Below, one piece after another: positions 1 through 5,177 of a stretch of DNA of 5,177 bases. The DNA is taken from contig DOUW01000065.1 in NCBI GenBank assembly GCA_003520365.1, forward strand, positions 1 to 5,177, in the 5' to 3' direction. This DNA comes from Massilia sp. (GTDB lineage: Bacteria > Pseudomonadota > Gammaproteobacteria > Burkholderiales > Burkholderiaceae_D). The notes below the pieces were generated by a model. It did not search any database. It was not told the DNA's origin and saw only the letters and a program-made list of their open reading frames with translations. Numbering within the stretch: position 1 is the first letter of the stretch; each line of letters opens with the position of its first letter. The position numbers and the translations under genes are program-made.

Positions 1-175
1 GGCGCTGTGGGCGATGACGCAGGCGCCGGTGGCCGCCGTGGCGGCGCTGCGCGAGACCTCGATCCTGTTCGCGACCGCGATCGCCTTCCTGTTCCTGCGC
101 GAGCGCATCGGGCCGGGACGGCTGGCCGCGGCGGCGCTGATCGCCTGCGGGGCGGTGGCGATGCGCCTGAACTGA
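1..175 (+). CDS. EamA/DMT-family transporter, C-terminal fragment
   Basis: This is the 3' end of a gene whose start lies left of the window; 57 complete codons are readable from base 2 to the TGA at 173-175. The fragment has two hydrophobic helices: one around ILFATAIAFLFL followed by the charged turn RERIGPGR, and a last one around LAAAALIACGAVAM, ending in RLN. The pattern of a conserved RE, then a helix, then LRER, then a final alanine-rich helix is typical of the second EamA repeat of drug/metabolite transporter family inner-membrane proteins, usually about 280-300 residues with ten helices. The substrate cannot be told from this piece. It converges with hcaR and probably has nothing to do with the hca pathway, although a role in aromatic acid or metabolite export cannot be excluded. 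Confidence 0.75.
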   Translation, partial: ALWAMTQAPVAAVAALRETSILFATAIAFLFLRERIGPGRLAAAALIACGAVAMRLN

Positions 176-191
176 ACGCCAGGTTCCGGCG

Positions 192-1100
192 TCACGCCTC
201 CTTCGTCCGCCGCTTCTCTCCGGCCGCGTGCTGCGCCACCAGCTCGCGCAGCACACCCAGTTGGGGCGACTGGTCGCCGGAGCGCCATGCCATCAACAAT
301 TCGATCTCCGGTGCGGGGGCTGCGAGCGGCCTGGTGCAGATGGCGGGATTGGTCAGCGACGCGGCGTAGGCCGGCAGGATGCCGATGCCAAGCTTCATAC
401 CGATCAGGTTCAGGTAGAGCAAGGTATTGGTCGCGACCTGGGTGACGCTCGGCCGCACGCCGTGCTGCGCGAAATAGCTCTCGACGACATTGTGCAGGTC
501 GCCCGAATACAGCGGATGCGGCTGGATGAAGGCTGCGTCGTCGAGTTGCAGCGGGTCGATCTCCTCGTATTGCGCGAGCGGGTGCCCGACAGGCAGGACG
601 GCGACCAGCGATTCGCGCAACACCACTTCGCTCACGACCTCGGGCGAGCGGATCGGCTTGCGCAGGAAGGCGATATCGATTTCATGGTCGAGCAGCTTCT
701 GCTCCTGTTCGAACGTGGGAATGCTGCGTAACTCGACGCTCAGCTCGGGCAAACGCATGCGCAGGCGCGGCAGGATGCTCGGGAATATCCGGACCTCGGC
801 GGCAGGAACGAAACCGATCGTGATCGTCGACGTGTCTTTCCGTCCAACCTGGCGCGCCCGCACCAGCGCACGGTCGGCCTGGGCCAGCGTCAGGCGGGCT
901 TCGGTCAGGAAGACCTGGCCCGCTTCGGTCAACTCCACCTTGCGGCGGGTACGCGCGAGCAGCAGCGTGCCGACCTGCTCCTCGAGATCGCGGATCTGCT
1001 GGCTCAGCGAGGGCTGGGCCGTGCGCAGGCGTTCGGCTGCGCGCGTGAAGCTGAGTTCTTCAGCGACGGCGACGAAATAACGCAGATGTCGGAGTTCCAT
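192..1100 (-). CDS. hcaR: LysR-family activator of the hca operon, HcaR
   Basis: A 302-residue LysR-type transcriptional regulator, the normal length for the family. The N-terminus MELRHLRYFVAVAEELSFTR opens a winged helix-turn-helix: the HTH spans about residues 17-36 and includes the typical PSLSQQI recognition-helix segment, with the linker helix to about residue 88. The effector domain starts near residue 92 (TITIGFVPAAEV) and continues with AVLPVGHPLA (167-176), QVATN (221-225) and ELLMAW (267-272), all of which I recall in E. coli HcaR. In E. coli, HcaR activates hcaEFCBD in response to 3-phenylpropionate or cinnamate; I infer the same role here from sequence and from the divergent position. 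The start ATG (complement of 1098-1100) is preceded by AAGGAAG (complement of 1104-1110), a good ribosome site. The C-terminus has a basic tail (GEKRRTKEA). The family assignment is sure; the inducer is inferred. Confidence 0.9.
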   Translation of the reverse strand: MELRHLRYFVAVAEELSFTRAAERLRTAQPSLSQQIRDLEEQVGTLLLARTRRKVELTEAGQVFLTEARLTLAQADRALVRARQVGRKDTSTITIGFVPAAEVRIFPSILPRLRMRLPELSVELRSIPTFEQEQKLLDHEIDIAFLRKPIRSPEVVSEVVLRESLVAVLPVGHPLAQYEEIDPLQLDDAAFIQPHPLYSGDLHNVVESYFAQHGVRPSVTQVATNTLLYLNLIGMKLGIGILPAYAASLTNPAICTRPLAAPAPEIELLMAWRSGDQSPQLGVLRELVAQHAAGEKRRTKEA

Positions 1101-1149
1101 GGTCTTCCTTGTGATCGATTACCGATGGACGTCGCGGCGGACGGGAGAT

Positions 1150-1167
1150 CGTGCGGCCTGCCGCACG
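1150..1167. repeat. perfect 7-bp inverted repeat in the hcaR-hcaE region
   Basis: CGTGCGG (1150-1156), a 4-base spacer CCTG, then CCGCACG (1161-1167). As DNA it could be a protein-binding dyad. Its inner part begins with T and ends with A but is 14 bases long, one more than a T-N11-A LysR box. As RNA it would fold into a stable hairpin in the presumed hcaR leader. No T-tract follows on either strand, so an intrinsic terminator is unlikely. Confidence 0.55.
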
Positions 1168-1208
1168 GCAGTCTCGCGGCGCCTCGATCGTCTTATCGCT
1201 GAAACGTC

Positions 1209-1236
1209 TTAATTACTACAAACAAAATATTATACA
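1209..1236 (+). promoter_or_regulatory. candidate hcaE promoter
   Basis: The best sigma-70-like -10 for the operon is TATACA at 1231-1236, or the overlapping TATTAT at 1228-1233. The only -35 candidate is weak: TTAATT at 1209-1214, 16 bases upstream of TATACA. A poor -35 suits a promoter that needs an activator such as HcaR. Transcription would start near 1243, giving a leader of about 60 bases. Assigned by eye only. Confidence 0.4.
1229..1234 (-). promoter_or_regulatory. candidate hcaR -10 box (TATAAT)
   Basis: The minus strand reads a perfect TATAAT here (plus strand ATTATA). No good -35 lies 16-18 bases upstream on that strand; the closest is TTCGTT, the complement of 1251-1256. The hcaR transcript would start near 1222 and have a leader of roughly 120 bases containing the 1150-1167 inverted repeat. 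The box sits directly on top of the candidate hcaE -10, so the two promoters would compete. Confidence 0.4.
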
Positions 1237-1290
1237 AGCGCTCCTGTTCGAACGAATATATGTGGAATTCATTAATCATATGAAGCTCGT

Positions 1291-1297
1291 AGAGGAG
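1291..1297 (+). promoter_or_regulatory. ribosome binding site of hcaE
   Basis: AGAGGAG lies 7 bases before the ATG at 1305. It is a strong Shine-Dalgarno match at good spacing and settles the hcaE start against the unsupported upstream ATG at 1280. Confidence 0.8.
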
Positions 1298-1304
1298 ACG
1301 CATA

Positions 1305-2669
1305 ATGTCTGAAAAAGTCATCGACTTCGACGCGCTGGTGGACGCACGAACCGGCCGGGTTGCATCATCGATCTATACCGACCCCGAACTGTACGACCTG
1401 GAACTGGACCGCATTTTCGGCCGCTGCTGGCTGTTCCTGGCGCACGTCAGCCAGATCCCGAAGGCGGGCGATTTCTTCAATACCTACATGGGAGAAGACC
1501 CGATCATCGTGGTCCGCCAGAAGGATGGCTCGATCAAGGCATTCCTGAACCAGTGCCGCCATCGCTCGATGCGCGTGAGCCATGCCGATTGCGGCAATAC
1601 CCGTGCCTTTACCTGCCCCTACCACGGATGGTCGTACGGCACCGACGGCAGCCTGGTCGACGTCCCGCTGGAACAGCGCGCCTATCCGCACGGCCTGTGC
1701 AATGAAAAACTCGGCTTGCAGGAAGTGACGCGCGTAGCCGAGTACAAGGGCCTGATCTTCGGCAACTGGGACCCCGCGGCGCCCAGCCTCGAGGAATACA
1801 TGGGCGATATCGCCTGGTACCTCGACGGCGTGCTCGACCGCCGCCCGGGCGGCACCGAAATCGTCGGCGGCGTGCAGAAGTGGGTGATCGACTGTAACTG
1901 GAAGCTGCCTGCCGAACAGTTCGCCAGCGACCAGTACCACGCCCTGTTCTCGCACGCCTCGGCCGTCCAGGTCCTGGGTGCGAAAGCCGACGACGCCGAC
2001 AAGGCGCTGGGCGCCGGCCAGACCGCGCGCCCCGTGTGGGAAACGGCCAAGGACGCGCTGCAGTACGGCCAGGCCGGACACGGCAGCGGCTTCTTCTTCA
2101 CCGAAAAACCGGATGCGAACGTCTGGGTGGACGGCATGGTGTCCCAGTACTACCGCGACACCTATCCCGAGGCCGCAGAGCGCCTGGGCAAGGTGCGCGC
2201 CCTGCGCCTGGCCGGTCACAACAACATGTTCCCCACCATGTCCTGGCTGAACGGCACCGCCACGCTGCGCGTGTGGCACCCGCGCGGGCCGAACCAGGTC
2301 GAAGTGTGGGCCTTCTGCATCGCCGACAAGGACGCGCCCGAAGACGTCAAGCAGGCGTTCGAGCGCAGTGCGACGCGCGCCTTCGGCCCGGCCGGCTTCC
2401 TCGAGCAGGACGACTCCGAGAACTGGGTCGAGATCCAGAAGGTGCTGCGCGGCAAACGCGCGCGCCAGACCAAGCTGATCGTCGAGATGGGCATCGGCAA
2501 CGAGAAACTGCGCGAGGACGGCATCCCGGGCGTGACGAACTACATTTTCTCGGAAACGGCGGCCCGTGCGATGTACCGCCGCTGGGCCGACCTGCTGGCC
2601 TGCGACACATGGGCACAAGTGCTGGAACGCAGCAAGGCGTACGAAGAGGAGGTGCTCAAGCATGGCTGA
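1305..2669 (+). CDS. hcaE: 3-phenylpropionate/cinnamate dioxygenase, large (alpha) subunit HcaE
   Basis: The 454-residue catalytic subunit of a Rieske non-heme iron ring-hydroxylating dioxygenase, close to the 453 residues of E. coli HcaE. With HcaF it inserts O2 into the ring of 3-phenylpropionate or cinnamate to give the cis-dihydrodiol. The Rieske [2Fe-2S] domain has ligands C84, H86, C104 and H107 in the pattern CxH-x17-CxxH. The catalytic domain has D209, H212 and H217 in [11 protein letters not shown], matching D205/H208/H213 of naphthalene dioxygenase. D370 in EQDDSENW is the third iron ligand (NDO D362), and F360 matches NDO F352, a regioselectivity position. All key residues are intact. 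Long stretches ([34 protein letters not shown]) are as I recall them in E. coli HcaE, which favours this substrate class over biphenyl or benzene. It shares 8 bases with hcaF. Confidence 0.95.
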   Translation: MSEKVIDFDALVDARTGRVASSIYTDPELYDLELDRIFGRCWLFLAHVSQIPKAGDFFNTYMGEDPIIVVRQKDGSIKAFLNQCRHRSMRVSHADCGNTRAFTCPYHGWSYGTDGSLVDVPLEQRAYPHGLCNEKLGLQEVTRVAEYKGLIFGNWDPAAPSLEEYMGDIAWYLDGVLDRRPGGTEIVGGVQKWVIDCNWKLPAEQFASDQYHALFSHASAVQVLGAKADDADKALGAGQTARPVWETAKDALQYGQAGHGSGFFFTEKPDANVWVDGMVSQYYRDTYPEAAERLGKVRALRLAGHNNMFPTMSWLNGTATLRVWHPRGPNQVEVWAFCIADKDAPEDVKQAFERSATRAFGPAGFLEQDDSENWVEIQKVLRGKRARQTKLIVEMGIGNEKLREDGIPGVTNYIFSETAARAMYRRWADLLACDTWAQVLERSKAYEEEVLKHG

Positions 2670-3204
2670 TACCACTGTCGAGCGTGCGCGGACCGTCCCG
2701 CTCGAACTGCACCACGAACTCGCGCAGTTCCTGTACCACGAGGCCGAACTGCTGGACGACTGGCGTTTCCGCGACTGGCTGGACCTGCTGGCCCAGGACG
2801 TGGAGTACACGATGCGCACCGTCTCGAATGCGCAGACGCGCGACCGCCGCCGCGGCGTGCAGCCGCCGACGACCTGGATCTTCAACGATACGCACGCCCA
2901 GCTCGAACGCCGCATCGCACGGCTGGAAACCGGCATGGCCTGGGCCGAGGAACCGCCCTCGCGCACCCGGCACCTGGTCACCAACATCGTGGTCAAGGCC
3001 ACGGATCGTCCGGACGAATTCGACATCCGGCTGAACTACCTCCTGTATCGCACCCAGAAAGAACGCGACCAGGCCATCTATGCCGGCAAGCGCATGGACC
3101 GGGTACGCCGTGCGGACACGGCCGCGGGATGGCAGATCTGCCGCCGCGAGATCGTGCTCGACCAGGCAACCCTGACGACCCACAACCTTAGCGTACTTTT
3201 CTGA
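2662..3204 (+). CDS. hcaF: 3-phenylpropionate/cinnamate dioxygenase, small (beta) subunit HcaF
   Basis: A 180-residue beta subunit of a ring-hydroxylating dioxygenase (SnoaL/NTF2-like fold), structural partner of HcaE in the terminal oxygenase. E. coli HcaF is about 172 residues; the extra residues are in the N-terminal stretch before [16 protein letters not shown]. Diagnostic family segments are [45 protein letters not shown] and the C-terminal end HNLSVLF. The reading frame is open further upstream, but the ATG at 2662 is chosen because AAGAGGAGG at 2644-2652 lies 9 bases before it and the protein then fits the family length. The start overlaps the last 8 bases of hcaE (ATGGCTGA), implying translational coupling and balanced subunit synthesis. 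Confidence 0.93.
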   Translation: MADTTVERARTVPLELHHELAQFLYHEAELLDDWRFRDWLDLLAQDVEYTMRTVSNAQTRDRRRGVQPPTTWIFNDTHAQLERRIARLETGMAWAEEPPSRTRHLVTNIVVKATDRPDEFDIRLNYLLYRTQKERDQAIYAGKRMDRVRRADTAAGWQICRREIVLDQATLTTHNLSVLF

Positions 3205-3209
3205 CAATC

Positions 3210-3530
3210 ATGACACGTATTCTCGTTTGCGAAGACAAGGCCTTGCAGGATGGCGAGGCAATCAAGGTCGACGGTCCCGGCGACGCGGTCGCGGTGTTCC
3301 GTTCGAACGGCGAGGTGTTTGCCCTGGCCGACCGCTGCAGCCACGGCAATGCCTCGATGTCCGAGGGCTATGTGGAGGACGACGGCACGGTCGAGTGCCC
3401 GCTGCATGCGGCGCGCTTTTGCCTGAAGACCGGCGCCGCCCTGTGCCAGCCGGCCACCGAGCCGTTGCGCACCTTCCCGGTCGCAGTGGTGGACGGCAAC
3501 ATCTACGTCGACGTGCCGGAGGCCGCATGA
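3210..3530 (+). CDS. hcaC: Rieske ferredoxin of the dioxygenase, HcaC
   Basis: A 106-residue soluble Rieske-type ferredoxin, the same length as E. coli HcaC. It shuttles electrons from the reductase HcaD to the Rieske centre of HcaE. The [2Fe-2S] ligands are C43 and H45 ([13 protein letters not shown]) and C63 and H66 ([10 protein letters not shown]), with the 17-residue gap expected of the family. The segment after the cluster, [17 protein letters not shown], is typical of HcaC/BphF-type ferredoxins. The gene starts 5 bases after the hcaF stop. I see no Shine-Dalgarno sequence before the ATG (upstream bases CTTTTCTGACAATC), so initiation probably depends on ribosomes finishing hcaF. Its stop overlaps the hcaB start as ATGA. 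Confidence 0.95.
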   Translation: MTRILVCEDKALQDGEAIKVDGPGDAVAVFRSNGEVFALADRCSHGNASMSEGYVEDDGTVECPLHAARFCLKTGAALCQPATEPLRTFPVAVVDGNIYVDVPEAA

Positions 3531-4366
3531 GCGCCGCGCAGGAAACGCAACACCCGGGCTGGCTGCAAGGCCAGGTGGCCTTGATCACCGGCGGCGGATC
3601 GGGACTCGGGCTGGCGCTGGTCGAGCGCTTCCTGCGCGAGGGTTGCCGGGTCGGCGTGTTGGAGCGCGCGCCGGACAAGGTGGCCGCATTGAACGCCCGC
3701 TTCGGCGCCGACGTGGTGGCCGTGCAGGGCGACGTGCGCTCGCACCAGGACAATGCGCGCGCCGTGGCGGCCACGCTCGAGCGCTTCGGCCGACTCGACA
3801 CCTTCATCGGCAACGCGGCGATCTGGGACCATGCCTCCTGCCTGATGGACCTGAGCCCCGAGCAGCTGGACCAGGGTTTCGACGAGCTGTTCCCGATCAA
3901 CGTGAAGGGCTACCTGCTCGGCGCCAAGGCCGCCGCTGCGGCCCTGGTCGAGAGCGAGGGCAGCATGATCTTCACGCTGTCGAACTCCTCGTTCTACCCG
4001 GGCGGCGGCGGACCGCTCTATACCGCCAGCAAGCACGCGGCGGTCGGCCTGATCCGCCAGCTGGCCTACGAACTGGCGCCCAAGGTGCGCGTCAACGGCG
4101 TCGGCCCCTGCGGCATGGCGAGCGACCTGCGCGGACCGGCGGCGCTCGGCCAGGAAGGCAAGCGCATCATGGATTCGCGCTCGCCCGAGGCGATCGCCGG
4201 CATCCTGCCCTTGCAGTTCTTCCCCGAACCGGCCGACTTCACCGGCCCCTACGTGATGCTCGCCTCGCGCGCCAACAACCGCGTGCTAAGCGGCGTGATG
4301 ATCAACGCCGATGCCGGCCTGGGAATCCGCGGCATCCGCCACGTCGCGGGCGGCCTGCATCTCTGA
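3527..4366 (+). CDS. hcaB: cis-dihydrodiol dehydrogenase HcaB
   Basis: A 279-residue short-chain dehydrogenase/reductase that oxidises the phenylpropionate or cinnamate cis-dihydrodiol to the 2,3-dihydroxyphenyl acid and yields NADH. The Rossmann motif TGGGSGLG is at 21-28. The predicted catalytic tetrad is N125 (PINVKGY), S152 (TLSNSS), Y165 and K169 (YTASK). The NNAG-type motif reads GNAA at 95-98, with alanine where I recall glycine in E. coli HcaB and BphB. The C-terminal half ([49 protein letters not shown]) is strongly HcaB-like and separates it from generic SDRs. The ATG at 3527 overlaps the hcaC stop (ATGA) and follows GGAGG at 3518-3522 with a short 4-base spacer. The frame is open upstream, but that would add 100 residues unlike the family. 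The N-terminus is still about ten residues longer than in E. coli. Confidence 0.94.
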   Translation: MSAAQETQHPGWLQGQVALITGGGSGLGLALVERFLREGCRVGVLERAPDKVAALNARFGADVVAVQGDVRSHQDNARAVAATLERFGRLDTFIGNAAIWDHASCLMDLSPEQLDQGFDELFPINVKGYLLGAKAAAAALVESEGSMIFTLSNSSFYPGGGGPLYTASKHAAVGLIRQLAYELAPKVRVNGVGPCGMASDLRGPAALGQEGKRIMDSRSPEAIAGILPLQFFPEPADFTGPYVMLASRANNRVLSGVMINADAGLGIRGIRHVAGGLHL

Positions 4367-4373
4367 TGCAGGC
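4353..4373 (+). repeat. perfect 9-bp hairpin across the hcaB stop codon
   Basis: GCCTGCATC (4353-4361), loop TCT (4362-4364), GATGCAGGC (4365-4373). The stem contains the last hcaB codons and its stop codon and reaches into the gap before hcaD. No run of T follows, so it is not a standard intrinsic terminator. It could stabilise the upstream mRNA end after processing or lower hcaD expression; this role is inferred. Confidence 0.6.
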
Positions 4374-4406
4374 GGCATCCCGGCCATCCATGTCGAGATA
4401 GAAAAT

Positions 4407-5177
4407 ATGAAACGACCCGTTTATGTCATCGTCGGTGCCGGCCAGGCCGGTGCGAATGCCGCCGCCGAACTGCGCAGGCAAGGTTTCGCGGGCCGCGTGC
4501 TCCTGGTGGGCGACGAAGCGCCCCCGCCGTACGAGCGTCCGCCGCTGTCCAAGGACGTGCTGCTGCGTCCGCAGGAGACGCGCTGCGCGGTGCATCCCGA
4601 CCGGTTCTACGACGACCAGGACATCGAACTCAAGCTCGGCGTGGCCGGCGCCGTGCCCGATGCCGGGGCGCGCACGCTGACGCTGGGGGATGGCGAAACC
4701 ATCGCCTACGACAAGCTGCTGATCGCGACCGGCGCCCGCGCGCCCCGCCTGCCGCTGCTCGATGCGCTCGGCCCCAACGTGCATACGCTGCGCACGCTCG
4801 ACGACGCGCGGCAACTGGCAGGAGAACTGCAGCCGGGCCGCCGGATCGTGGTGGTCGGCGCCGGCGTCATCGGCCTGGAACTGGCGTCCAGCGCGGTCGA
4901 TCTCGGTGCACAGGTGACCGTGATCGAAGCCACGCCCGCGGCCATGGGGCGCTGTGCACCGCCGCTGCTGGGCGCCTTCCTGTGCGACGTCCACCGCGGG
5001 CGCGGCGTGACCCTGCGTTTCGGCGCGGGGATCGCGAGCGCGGTGCGTGAACAGGGCGAACAGGACGAGATCGTCCTGACCTTGGAGGACGGCACGCGCA
5101 TCGCCGGCGACGCCGTCATCTACGGCATCGGCGTGGAACCCGACACCGCGCTGGCGCAAGCGGCGGGCCTGGCGATG
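4407..5177 (+). CDS. hcaD: ferredoxin reductase HcaD, 5' part (runs off the window)
   Basis: The first 257 residues of an FAD- and NADH-dependent ferredoxin reductase; E. coli HcaD has 400, so about a third is beyond the right edge. The frame stays open to the last base. It reduces HcaC with electrons from NADH. The FAD-binding GxGxxG is GAGQAG at 10-15, followed by PYERPPLSK (41-49), the hallmark of oxygenase-coupled NADH-ferredoxin reductases, and ATGA at 107-110. The NAD-binding motif is GAGVIGLE at 151-158, with E174 ending the second strand (VTVIEA), as expected for NADH rather than NADPH. IYGIGVEPD at 238-246 begins the return to the FAD domain; the second FAD motif (GGD) and C-terminal domain are not visible. 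The ATG at 4407 has only a weak ribosome site (GAGATAG at 4395-4401). It lies 40 bases after hcaB, the widest gap in the operon. Confidence 0.92.
   Translation, partial: MKRPVYVIVGAGQAGANAAAELRRQGFAGRVLLVGDEAPPPYERPPLSKDVLLRPQETRCAVHPDRFYDDQDIELKLGVAGAVPDAGARTLTLGDGETIAYDKLLIATGARAPRLPLLDALGPNVHTLRTLDDARQLAGELQPGRRIVVVGAGVIGLELASSAVDLGAQVTVIEATPAAMGRCAPPLLGAFLCDVHRGRGVTLRFGAGIASAVREQGEQDEIVLTLEDGTRIAGDAVIYGIGVEPDTALAQAAGLAM

Larger units (their letters stand above)
1101..1304. promoter_or_regulatory. hcaR-hcaE divergent control region
   Basis: These 204 bases separate the two divergent start codons and hold no gene. The half next to hcaR (about 1125-1195) is GC-rich and contains a perfect inverted repeat. 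The half next to hcaE (about 1200-1285) is markedly AT-rich against the GC-rich surroundings and contains the -10-like elements for both directions. LysR regulators normally bind such a region at imperfect T-N11-A dyads. I see short dyads (CGAT-N6-ATCG at 1185-1198, GTTCGAAC at 1246-1253, CGTGCGG-N4-CCGCACG at 1150-1167), but none is a clean T-N11-A box, so the HcaR operator is not assigned. Confidence 0.8.

Noticed and set aside
176..191. CGCC-N7-GGCG inverted repeat between the converging DMT gene and hcaR, a possible bidirectional terminator.
   Set aside because: The stem is only four pairs with a 7-base loop and no T-tract on either side.
1246..1253. Palindrome GTTCGAAC downstream of the candidate hcaE -10.
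   Set aside because: An 8-base palindrome is expected by chance at this rate; it has no T-N11-A spacing and no second copy nearby.
1280..1312. Ten-codon upstream frame (ATG AAG CTC ... TGA) overlapping the hcaE start, a possible leader peptide.
   Set aside because: It has no ribosome site of its own, it contains the strong hcaE Shine-Dalgarno sequence, and nothing in its codons suggests attenuation.
1365..3026. Long minus-strand open frame (553 codons) opposite hcaE and hcaF.
   Set aside because: It is antisense to two clearly real genes, its arginine/serine-rich and valine/glycine-rich composition resembles no family, and such frames are normal in GC-rich DNA.
3643..4401. Plus-strand frame of 252 codons overlapping hcaB.
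   Set aside because: It is very rich in arginine, glycine and proline, as out-of-frame translation of GC-rich genes is, and hcaB in the other frame has all SDR motifs.
4302..5159. Minus-strand open frame of 285 codons opposite hcaD.
   Set aside because: The plus strand encodes an uninterrupted HcaD with FAD and NAD motifs through this stretch; the antisense product has no recognisable domain.

Overview
The window carries an almost complete hca locus, the 3-phenylpropionate/cinnamate dioxygenase pathway best known from Escherichia coli. The order is the classical one: a LysR-type activator (hcaR) on the minus strand, then divergent hcaE, hcaF, hcaC, hcaB and hcaD on the plus strand. The protein sequences agree over long stretches with the E. 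coli Hca proteins as I remember them; no alignment was run. Strongly GC-rich coding sequence with G/C-ending codons rules out a typical enteric host and suggests a high-GC proteobacterium. A member of the Burkholderiales is my guess, not something the sequence proves.

Layout: 1-175 is the tail of a DMT/EamA-family membrane transporter gene entering from the left edge. It converges with hcaR (192-1100, minus) across 16 bases. A 204-base AT-rich divergent control region (1101-1304) separates hcaR from hcaE. hcaE (1305-2669), hcaF (2662-3204), hcaC (3210-3530) and hcaB (3527-4366) are packed with overlaps or a 5-base gap, so they almost certainly form one transcript. A 40-base gap, with a perfect 9-bp hairpin across the hcaB stop codon, precedes hcaD (from 4407), which runs off the right edge after 257 codons.

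How the genes work together: HcaD takes electrons from NADH through FAD and passes them to the small Rieske ferredoxin HcaC. HcaC reduces the terminal oxygenase HcaE-HcaF, which adds both atoms of O2 to the aromatic ring of 3-phenylpropionate or cinnamate, giving a cis-dihydrodiol. HcaB oxidises this to the 2,3-dihydroxyphenyl acid and regenerates NADH. The meta-cleavage (mhp) genes that would process the catechol are not in the window, nor is the hcaT transporter that accompanies E. coli hcaR.

I found no mobile element, CRISPR array, tRNA or rRNA, and no convincing undescribed system. The less ordinary signals are the overlapping divergent promoters, a perfect inverted repeat in the control region, and the hcaB/hcaD hairpin.
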